Assembly: GCA_030838815.1 (NCBI GenBank)
Contig: JAUZEX010000323.1
Coordinates: forward strand, 1 to 5,731
Length of the DNA stretch: 5,731 bases
Source of the DNA: Actinomycetota bacterium
GTDB taxonomy: Bacteria; Actinomycetota; Acidimicrobiia; IMCC26256; BP-133
Direction of reading: 5' to 3'
The translations under genes were made by a program, and so were the position numbers. A model generated the notes under the pieces. That model saw nothing but the letters and a program-made list of their open reading frames with translations. It was not told the DNA's origin and did no database searches. Of the stretch, positions 1-5,483 are shown in pieces (position 1 is the first letter of the stretch; the number at the start of each line of letters is the position of its first letter).

Positions 1-56
1 GCCGCATCGACGGGTTCGCCGGCGCCGTGCACCGCTCCACCGCCCCGGGGCCGTAG
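1..56 (+). CDS. C-terminal end of an unidentified gene (partial)
   Basis: A reading frame open from the left edge (first full codon at 3) runs 17 codons to a TAG at 54-56 and reads RIDGFAGAVHRSTAPGP. Every sense codon in it ends in G or C, as in the real genes of this window. It stops 4 bp before the stop codon of the minus-strand GH65 gene, a sensible convergent layout with tightly packed ends. The fragment is too short to identify a family, so no function is offered. The alternative is a chance open frame: in DNA this GC-rich, 17 open codons are not strong proof, and the other two plus frames are also open here. Confidence 0.4.
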   Translation, partial: RIDGFAGAVHRSTAPGP

Positions 57-60
57 CGCC

Positions 61-2418
61 TCAGCCGGGCGGGATCCGCCGGACCGGTTCCCGCCCGTAG
101 GGCTGGCTGGGCCGCGGCCGCGCGGGCCGCGCCGGGATGGCGAGCTTCACCGGCTCGTCGACGGTGGCCAGGGCTTCCTCGCCGTAGTGGAAGAAGGTGA
201 GCGGCTCGCCCGCCTTCAACTCGTAATGCGCCTGCCCGGGTGTGGCCGTGACGCACAGGTTGCGGCGCCGGTACCAGAGATTGAAGGCCAGCCGGGAGAT
301 CCCGTTCGGCAGCCGGGGGGCGAAGGCAGGCCGACCGGCCCGGGCCCGCAGGCCTCCGAACCCGGCCACCAGCACCGTCCAGGCGCCGGCCAGGGACGCC
401 ATGTGCAGCCCGTTGGCGGTGTTGTGGGCCAGGTCGTGGAGGTCCATCTGCACCACCTCGGCCAGGTAGTCGTAGGCCAGGTCGAGATGGCCGAGCTCGG
501 CGGCCAATACGGCCTGGGTGATACCGGACAGCGACGAGTCCCGCACGGTGAGGGCCTCGTAGTAGGCGAAGTTGCGGGCCTTCTGCTCCTCGGTGAAGGC
601 GTCGTCGCGCAGCTGCATGGCCAGGACGAGGTCGGCCTGTTTCACCACCTGGCGGCGGTAGAGGTCGAAGTACGGGAAGTGGAGGAACAACGGATACTGG
701 TCGGGCCCGGTGTTCTCGAAGTCCCACACCTGGTGGCTGGTGAACAGCTCGGCCTGGGGATGGACGGCCAGCTCGGCGTCCCAGGGGACGTACATGGCCT
801 CGGCCGCCGCCTGCCAGGTCGTGCGCTCCTCCTCGTCGACGCCGAGGCGGCCGGACTCCGCGAGGTAGCGCTCGGCGGCGTCGGCCGCCGCCCGCAGGTT
901 CTGCTGGGCCATCAGGTTCGTGTACACGTTGTCGTCGGCCAGGGCCGAGTACTCGTCGGGCCCGGTGACGCCGGAGATGCGGAAGCGGCCGTGGCGGTCG
1001 CGGTGGCCGAGCGAGCACCACAGCCGCGCCGTCTCCACCAGCAGCTCCAGCCCCTCGGCGGCCTCGAAGACCTCGTCGTCGGTGGCATCGACGTAGCGGA
1101 CGACGGCGTCGGCGATGTCGGCGTTGATGTGGAAGGCGGCCGTCCCCGCCGGCCAGTAGCCGGAGCACTCCTGGCCGTCGATGGTGCGCCAGGGAAAGGC
1201 GGCGCCGGCATGTCCGAGGGCGGCGGCCCGCTCCCGGGCGGCGGGGAGGATGGAATGCCGCCAGCGGAGGGCGTCGCGGGCGGCCTCGGGGAGGCTGGAG
1301 GTGAGGACGGGCAGCACGAAGGTCTCGGTGTCCCAGAAGGCATGCCCGTCGTAGCCGGTGCCGGTCAGACCCTTGGCCGGGATGGCCCGCCCCTCGGCCC
1401 GGGCGCTGGCCTGGAGGACGTGGAACAGCCCGAAGCGGGCGGCCTGCTCGATCTCCGGGTCGCCGTCGAGCTCCACGGCCGTCCGGTCCCAGTACGTGTC
1501 GAGGAAGCGGCGCTGCTCGTCGAGCAGGCCCGTCCATCGGGTGTGGCGGGCGGCGGTGAGGGCCGCCGCCACCTGGTCCCGCAGCGCCTGGCGGGATCGA
1601 ACGGAGGACCAGCCGTAGGCCAGCATCTTGACGATCCGGAGCCGCTCCCCGGGCTGGAGGACGGCGGTGATCGCCACCCGGGCGATGTCGGGGTCGCACT
1701 CGCTCACGGTGTCGGTGCTGTCGGGGCCCTCGACGATGTGGTCCATGGCCGCCGCCACCCGCAACCCGCTCCGCTCGGTCCGGTGGACCAGCACGGCGGT
1801 GGCGCCCCGGAGCGCGTGGTCCTCGCTCTGGAGGGGCGCTTCGAGGGCCGCCGCCACCCGGGGATCGTTCTCGGGCAACGGGATCGGCTCGTTGGCCACC
1901 AGCTCCGACTGCACGACGATGCGGGCCGACTCGCCGAGCGCCTCGACCTGGTACTCGATGGCCGCCACCGCCCGCTGTGTGAACGACACCAGCCGCACCG
2001 ACGTCACCCGGATGCGCTGGCCGGCCGGTGAGACCCAGACGACCTCGCGGCGCAGCGTTCCGGCCCGGAGGTCGAGCACGCGCTCGTGGGACTCGAGCGT
2101 GCCGTAGCGCACGTCGAACGGTTCGTCGTCGACGAGGAGCCGCAGCACCTTGCCGTTGGTCACGTTGATGCAGGTCTGGCCCGACTCGGGATAGCCGAAG
2201 CCCGCTTCGGCATAGGGGAGGGGGCGCAGCTCGTGCACGCCGTTCAGGTAGGTGCCGGGCAGCCCGTAGGGCTCGCCCTCGTCGAGGTTGCCCCGCAGGC
2301 CCAGGTGCCCGTTGGCCAGGGCGAAGATCGACTCGCTCTGGGCCAGGATGCCGAGGTCGAGCGTGGCCTCCCGCACCAGCCACGGCTCCGTCTTGAAGCC
2401 CAAGCCTGCTTCGATCAC
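61..2418 (-). CDS. Glycoside hydrolase family 65 protein, probable disaccharide phosphorylase (Rv3401-like)
   Basis: This 785-residue protein has the full length of GH65 phosphorylases, which cleave maltose, trehalose or kojibiose with phosphate to give beta-glucose 1-phosphate and glucose in the cytoplasm. The N-terminal beta-sandwich begins at once with the family signature (W13, ESIFALANGHLGLRGN at 29-44). The (alpha/alpha)6 barrel carries TGTGYDGHAFWDTETF (352-367), TGPDEY (485-490) with E489 as the expected general acid, KQAD (593-596) and HMASLAGAW (672-680), which matches the phosphate-binding segment of phosphorylases rather than the base-carrying segment of GH65 hydrolases. A small C-terminal beta domain follows, with a Pro/Arg-rich tail (about 762-785). 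No signal peptide is seen. The start is GTG at 2418 with only a weak GAG upstream. It lies 27 bp after the beta-phosphoglucomutase gene, so co-expression is likely. Length and partner match my memory of M. tuberculosis Rv3401. The family is clear; the substrate is not. Confidence 0.93.
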   Translation of the reverse strand: MIEAGLGFKTEPWLVREATLDLGILAQSESIFALANGHLGLRGNLDEGEPYGLPGTYLNGVHELRPLPYAEAGFGYPESGQTCINVTNGKVLRLLVDDEPFDVRYGTLESHERVLDLRAGTLRREVVWVSPAGQRIRVTSVRLVSFTQRAVAAIEYQVEALGESARIVVQSELVANEPIPLPENDPRVAAALEAPLQSEDHALRGATAVLVHRTERSGLRVAAAMDHIVEGPDSTDTVSECDPDIARVAITAVLQPGERLRIVKMLAYGWSSVRSRQALRDQVAAALTAARHTRWTGLLDEQRRFLDTYWDRTAVELDGDPEIEQAARFGLFHVLQASARAEGRAIPAKGLTGTGYDGHAFWDTETFVLPVLTSSLPEAARDALRWRHSILPAARERAAALGHAGAAFPWRTIDGQECSGYWPAGTAAFHINADIADAVVRYVDATDDEVFEAAEGLELLVETARLWCSLGHRDRHGRFRISGVTGPDEYSALADDNVYTNLMAQQNLRAAADAAERYLAESGRLGVDEEERTTWQAAAEAMYVPWDAELAVHPQAELFTSHQVWDFENTGPDQYPLFLHFPYFDLYRRQVVKQADLVLAMQLRDDAFTEEQKARNFAYYEALTVRDSSLSGITQAVLAAELGHLDLAYDYLAEVVQMDLHDLAHNTANGLHMASLAGAWTVLVAGFGGLRARAGRPAFAPRLPNGISRLAFNLWYRRRNLCVTATPGQAHYELKAGEPLTFFHYGEEALATVDEPVKLAIPARPARPRPSQPYGREPVRRIPPG

Positions 2419-2445
2419 GCCGGCTCGATGCTCATGGGTGCTCGA

Positions 2446-3201
2446 TCACCGGGGCTGGGGGCCGGCCATGGCGGCGAGCTCGTCGAGGTCGGAGACGACG
2501 ATGTCGGCGCCGTGGCGCCGGAGCTCCTCGGCCTGGCCGGTGCGGTCGACGCCGACCACCCAGCCGAAGCCGCCGGCCCGGCCGGCCTCGACGCCGGCCA
2601 GGGCGTCCTCGAACACCGCCGCCTCGGCGGGGGTGACGCCGAGGGCCCGGGCGGCGGCCAGGAACGTGTCGGGGGCCGGCTTGCCGGCCAGCCCGTCCCG
2701 CTCGGCGGTGACTCCGTCGACGACCACGTCGAACAGTTTGGCCAATCCGGTCGTGTCGAGCACGGTCTTCGTGTTGGCGCTCGACGACACCACTGCCGTG
2801 CGCAGCCCGGCGTCCCGGAGTGCCTCGACGTAGCGCCGCGAGCCGGGGTACACCTCGACACCGTCGGCCAGCTTGGCCAGCAGGAGCTCGTTCTTGCGGT
2901 TGCCGAGGCCGTAGACGGTGGCCGCCGTGGGCGGGTCGTCGGGGGTCCCTTCGGGCAGGTCGATGCCCCGGGCGGCCAGGAAGGAGCGGACGCCGTCGGC
3001 CCGTTTCTTGCCGTCGACGAAACGGGGGTAGTCGGCGTGGACGTCGAAGGGCACGAAGGGCTCGCCGGTTTCGTCCGCCCGGCGCCGCAGGAAGTCGTCG
3101 AACATCTCCTTCCAGGCCGCGGCGTGGACGGTGGCGGTGCGCGTCAGGACGCCGTCGAGATCGAACAGACCCACGCGGATACCGTCGGGGAGGCCGAGCA
3201 C
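2446..3201 (-). CDS. HAD-superfamily beta-phosphoglucomutase-like enzyme (Rv3400-like)
   Basis: This 251-residue protein belongs to the beta-phosphoglucomutase branch of the HAD superfamily, which converts beta-glucose 1-phosphate to glucose 6-phosphate through a phospho-aspartate. Motif I is FDLDGVLT with nucleophile D14 and acid/base D16. H26 in VHAAAW matches the hinge histidine of Lactococcus lactis beta-PGM. The helical cap covers roughly residues 27-115 and includes VDGKKRADGVRSFL (62-75). Motif II is VVSSSANT (S139), motif III is GKPAPD (K174), and motif IV is FEDALAGVEAG (E198, D199). The protein is about 30 residues longer than the L. lactis enzyme, mainly in the cap. GTG at 3201 is the chosen start; GTG at 3174 would remove nine more residues, and the ATG at 3208 is out of frame. 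No Shine-Dalgarno is seen. The gene lies directly before the GH65 gene, whose product would be its substrate. A sugar-phosphate phosphatase role is a less likely alternative. Confidence 0.92.
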   Translation of the reverse strand: MLGLPDGIRVGLFDLDGVLTRTATVHAAAWKEMFDDFLRRRADETGEPFVPFDVHADYPRFVDGKKRADGVRSFLAARGIDLPEGTPDDPPTAATVYGLGNRKNELLLAKLADGVEVYPGSRRYVEALRDAGLRTAVVSSSANTKTVLDTTGLAKLFDVVVDGVTAERDGLAGKPAPDTFLAAARALGVTPAEAAVFEDALAGVEAGRAGGFGWVVGVDRTGQAEELRRHGADIVVSDLDELAAMAGPQPR

Positions 3202-3207
3202 GGTCCA

Positions 3208-3213
3208 TTGATA
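3208..3213 (-). promoter_or_regulatory. Possible -10 element for a leaderless HAD/GH65 transcript
   Basis: On the minus strand this reads TATCAA and occupies -12 to -7 relative to the GTG start of the beta-phosphoglucomutase gene. That is the position expected if transcription begins at the start codon itself. It is the most AT-rich point of the 33-bp gap after the upstream gene, and no Shine-Dalgarno is present. It would let the sugar genes be transcribed apart from the four-cysteine protein. TATCAA matches the bacterial -10 consensus only in part, and no convincing -35 was found. Confidence 0.25.
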
Positions 3214-3234
3214 CCCGGAACCGGGCTCAGGTGA

Positions 3235-3681
3235 TCAGGCGATGTGCTTGGCCTTGAGGCAGGTGGTGATGAACCGCTGCTGGTCGCTCTTGCTGCCGGC
3301 GTCGAGTGAGTCGGTGATCCCGAAGTGCTTCGTCAGCGCCGTCGCCGCGGCCTGGTCGCTATCGAAGAGCTGCTGGTACCGGCCCCAGTCGACGGCGCAG
3401 ACGGCCGTCTCCCTGCCGCCCGTCCGCCACACCGCCCCGAAGATCCCCCGCTGGTCCCGGCGCTGGGCGACGCAGCCGGACCGCGCTTCCTTCAGGACGG
3501 TCGGGTCGACCGGCTCCTTCACACCCTTGACGGTCAAGGTCGACGGGGTGACCTTCTTGCACCAGGCGACGTCCTGTGACTGGCGCACATGCCCGACGAC
3601 CAGCCCGGTCGTGGCGACGACGGCCAGGGCCAGCGCTGGGGCCACCGCCCAGGAAAGAGCACCGCGCAGGATCTTTTTCAC
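3235..3681 (-). CDS. Small membrane-anchored or secreted protein with four cysteines, function unknown
   Basis: I do not recognise this 148-residue protein. A positively charged start (MKKILR) is followed by one hydrophobic segment (about residues 9-30), which is either an uncleaved membrane anchor or a signal peptide. The remaining 118 residues are polar and should lie outside the membrane. They contain exactly four cysteines (C41, C70, C95, C141), enough for two disulfides. Two tryptophans are present in the domain (W85, W99), in VWRTGG and VDWGRY, and the C-terminal third is helical in character. No catalytic motif is visible. The start is GTG at 3681. An AAGG sits directly against it, too close for a normal ribosome binding site, and no ATG lies nearby in frame. 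The gene is the first of three co-directional genes, 33 bp before the beta-phosphoglucomutase gene, and is divergent from the metallophosphoesterase gene. A regular composition and coding-type third positions support a real gene. Confidence 0.8.
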   Translation of the reverse strand: MKKILRGALSWAVAPALALAVVATTGLVVGHVRQSQDVAWCKKVTPSTLTVKGVKEPVDPTVLKEARSGCVAQRRDQRGIFGAVWRTGGRETAVCAVDWGRYQQLFDSDQAAATALTKHFGITDSLDAGSKSDQQRFITTCLKAKHIA

Positions 3682-3770
3682 CCTTGAGTCTTCGATGTCC
3701 GGTTCGCCCCTCCCTGTCCGCTTCGGGAAGCTTGAGCAGAACCGGGGCGGCGCAGTGTTAGCGTCCTACC
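3682..3770. promoter_or_regulatory. Divergent intergenic region with a small dyad
   Basis: This 89-bp spacer separates the start codons of the minus-strand four-cysteine protein and the plus-strand metallophosphoesterase, so it must carry promoters for both directions. Near its middle lies a perfect 12-bp dyad, GCTTCGGGAAGC at 3720-3731 (arms GCTTC and GAAGC around GG), a possible regulator binding site. The hexamer CTTGAG occurs twice in direct orientation, at 3683-3688 and 3731-3736. Neither start has a well-placed Shine-Dalgarno. Confidence 0.4.
3756..3764 (+). promoter_or_regulatory. Probable extended -10 promoter for a leaderless metallophosphoesterase transcript
   Basis: The sequence TGTTAGCGT reads as an extended -10 (TGn) followed by TAGCGT, which fits the actinobacterial TANNNT pattern. 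The hexamer ends at 3764, seven bases before the GTG start at 3771, so transcription would begin at or within a base or two of the start codon. The absence of any Shine-Dalgarno upstream of that GTG supports a leaderless message. A TTGAGC lies at 3732-3737, but its 21-bp spacing is too long for a standard -35. Confidence 0.45.
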
Positions 3771-4601
3771 GTGCGCCTGTGGTCAAAGTTGGCTCTGATG
3801 GCTGCGATCGTGCTGGTGGTGGCGGCCCCGGTGCCGGTCCGAGCTGCGGCCGGCCCGTTCCAGATCGGCCTCATCGGCGACACCGGCTACAGCCGGGGAG
3901 ATGAGGGCAACCTCCTCCGGGTGCAAGACGGCGCCAACGCCGCCGGGCTGGCCTTCGTCGTCCACGACGGGGACATCTGGAAGGGCGGGACGCCGTGCAC
4001 CGACGACCGCCTGCGCCAGGTGAAGGCGGTGTTCAACGGCTTCACCACGCTCGTGTACACGCCGGGCGACAACGAATGGCAAGACTGCCCCAGCCCCGAC
4101 GGGCGGCTGCCCGCCATCCGGCGGGTGTTCTTCTCCAGCGGGATGTCGCTCGGGACCCGGCCGATCCCCCAGGTCCGCCAGCCCGGGGTCCCGGAGAACG
4201 CCCGTTGGGAACGGGCCGGGGTGGTCTTCGCCACGCTCGACGTGCCCGGCCCGGACGGCGGGGGTCCGGCGACAAGCGCCGACCACGCCTGGCTCGACGG
4301 CACCTTCGACGAAGCGGCCAGGATCAAGGCGGCGGCGGTCATGATCATCTGGCAGGACGACCCGACCGACGGCAGCTCCGCGGGCCTCGTGGCCCGGCTC
4401 CGGCGGCGGGCCGCCGCCTTCGGGAGGCCGGTGGTGCTGGTCCACGGCGACACGCACCAGTTTCGCCTCGACCACCCATGGCAGGACACTCCCAACCTCA
4501 CCCGGCTCGAGACCTATCCGGGTTTCACTCCCCAGTGGGTGAAGGCCACCGTCGATCCCGCCTCCCCGAAGGTGTTCAGCTTCGCCTCGATGCGGGGTTG
4601 A
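3771..4601 (+). CDS. Exported calcineurin-like metallophosphoesterase, variant metal motifs
   Basis: This 276-residue protein has a classical signal peptide (basic MRLWSK, hydrophobic core about 7-22, likely cleavage near the alanines at 25-27), so it should act outside the cytoplasmic membrane. The mature part follows the calcineurin-like phosphoesterase order: GLIGDTG (D37), HDGDIW (D68), PGDNEW (D100, N101) and VHGDTHQF (H225, H229). Compared with the usual DxH, GD, GNH(D/E) and GHxH motifs, the first histidine is G39, the GNH asparagine-histidine pair appears as GDNE, and the last motif is HGDTH. C76 and C106 flank the core and could form a disulfide. The C-terminal stretch NLTRLETYPGF...WVKATVD (242-262) resembles a set of uncharacterised bacterial phosphoesterase-like proteins. 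The substrate is unknown. The start is GTG at 3771, probably leaderless. It precedes the deacetylase-like gene by 87 bp on the same strand. Confidence 0.82.
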   Translation: MRLWSKLALMAAIVLVVAAPVPVRAAAGPFQIGLIGDTGYSRGDEGNLLRVQDGANAAGLAFVVHDGDIWKGGTPCTDDRLRQVKAVFNGFTTLVYTPGDNEWQDCPSPDGRLPAIRRVFFSSGMSLGTRPIPQVRQPGVPENARWERAGVVFATLDVPGPDGGGPATSADHAWLDGTFDEAARIKAAAVMIIWQDDPTDGSSAGLVARLRRRAAAFGRPVVLVHGDTHQFRLDHPWQDTPNLTRLETYPGFTPQWVKATVDPASPKVFSFASMRG

Positions 4602-4688
4602 TCTGCGTGAGCTCGTTTTAGGGGACGCGATCGGCGGGAATTCAGCCGCTGTCCCCGGCGGACGGCGCGCCGGCGGAAGAATGGGCCC
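4602..4688 (+). promoter_or_regulatory. Spacer with inverted repeat and start signals of the deacetylase-like gene
   Basis: This 87-bp gap holds an inverted repeat with 6-bp arms, GGGGAC at 4621-4626 and GTCCCC at 4651-4656. A smaller inner stem, GCGG 4634-4637 with CCGC 4646-4649, could also pair. No T-tract follows on the plus strand, so it is not a typical terminator; an operator or structured leader is possible. GGAAG at 4675-4679, nine bases before the ATG at 4689, is a weak Shine-Dalgarno. AAGAAT at 4677-4682 ends at -7 and could instead be the -10 of a leaderless transcript. Confidence 0.3.
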
Positions 4689-5483
4689 ATGGGTCTGAGC
4701 CGCCGGGCCTTCCTGGGCGCCGCTTCCGCCGCGGTCGTCGGCGCCTGCACGTCAGCGCGCCGGGCGGCGCCACCGGCGGGTCCGGCAGACGGCGCCGCCA
4801 CCTCCACGACGGGGACTGGGACGACCTCGGCCGGCGGGGCCGCCGGTGGGCCGGCCGCCTTCGTGGCCCACGGGCCTCCGGAGGCCAAGAGGGTGGCGTT
4901 CACGTTCCACGGGTCCGGCGACCCGGGCCTGCTGCACGATCTCCTGGGGGTGGCGGGGCGGCTCGGGGTTCCGGTGACGGTGTTCGCCGTCGGGTTGTGG
5001 CTCGACCAGCACCCCGATCTGGCCGGCGCCATCCTCGGCGGGGGCCACGAGCTGGCCAACCACACCTACACCCATCCGGCGCTCGGGCAGGCGGGGCGGG
5101 CCGCGGTGGCGGACGAGATCGTGCGCTGCCGGGACGCCCTGACCCGACATGCCGGCTCGCCCGGCGCCTGGTTCCGGCCCTCGGGCCTCGAGGTGCCGTC
5201 GGCCCTGATCCTGGCCGAGGCGGGCCGGGCCGGGTACCGCACCGTCGTCGGCTACGACGTCGACCCCCTCGACTACCAGGACCCGGCGGCGGCGACGATC
5301 GTCCAGCGTGTGGCGGCCGGGCTCCATCCGGGCGCCGTCGTGAGCCTTCACACCGGTCACGCCAACACCGTGACCGCCTTCGAGCCGATGGTCGCCGCCG
5401 CCCGCCAGCGGGCCCTGACGCCCGTCCGGGTGAGCGATCTGCTGGCTCAGACCGTCGCCGGCGGGGGTGCCAGCGGCCGCTAG
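4689..5483 (+). CDS. Tat-type lipoprotein with NodB/polysaccharide-deacetylase fold, altered motif I
   Basis: This 264-residue protein starts with a twin-arginine signal (SRRAFLG at 4-10) and a lipobox VGAC with C20 as the lipidated residue, so it should be exported folded and anchored to the outer face of the membrane. A Gly/Ala/Thr/Ser/Pro-rich linker follows (21-58). The NodB homology domain (about 66-255) deacetylates N- or O-acetylated glycans in active relatives. Zinc motif HTYTH (H125, H129), the RP segment of motif 3 (R163-P164), the VDPLDY region (D192, D195) and the late SLHTGH histidine (H221) are all visible. Motif I, normally TFDDG with the catalytic base and a metal aspartate, reads TFHGSGD (72-78): both canonical aspartates are missing, with D78 nearby. 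The start is ATG at 4689. The last codon is followed by TAG, which overlaps the stop of ispF on the other strand. The fold is clear; activity and substrate are uncertain. Confidence 0.85.
   Translation: MGLSRRAFLGAASAAVVGACTSARRAAPPAGPADGAATSTTGTGTTSAGGAAGGPAAFVAHGPPEAKRVAFTFHGSGDPGLLHDLLGVAGRLGVPVTVFAVGLWLDQHPDLAGAILGGGHELANHTYTHPALGQAGRAAVADEIVRCRDALTRHAGSPGAWFRPSGLEVPSALILAEAGRAGYRTVVGYDVDPLDYQDPAAATIVQRVAAGLHPGAVVSLHTGHANTVTAFEPMVAAARQRALTPVRVSDLLAQTVAGGGASGR

Noticed and set aside
43..50. CCCCGGGG palindrome near the left convergent junction, considered as a terminator
   Set aside because: It leaves no loop for a hairpin, lies inside the apparent coding end and has no T-tract on either strand.
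187..2031. A 614-codon plus-strand open frame antisense to the GH65 gene
   Set aside because: Its translation is rich in Gly, Val, His and Arg with no recognisable domain, while the opposite strand encodes a full GH65 protein with all family motifs. Long antisense frames are common in DNA with very high GC at third positions.
2432..3208. A 258-codon minus-strand frame starting at an ATG just upstream of the HAD GTG
   Set aside because: It is out of frame with the HAD motifs and its product is an Arg/Pro/Gly-rich shadow.
2086..3234. A 382-codon plus-strand open frame antisense to the HAD gene and the GH65 start
   Set aside because: It has a Gly/Val/Ala/Asp/His-rich composition with no domain and spans the junction of two well-supported minus-strand genes.
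3783..4501. Minus-strand frames of 230 and 204 codons under the metallophosphoesterase gene
   Set aside because: They lack domains and have shadow-type composition; the plus-strand frame has a signal peptide and ordered phosphoesterase motifs.
4752..5360. A 202-codon minus-strand frame under the deacetylase-like gene
   Set aside because: No domain; it is explained by the high-GC complement of a NodB-fold coding sequence.
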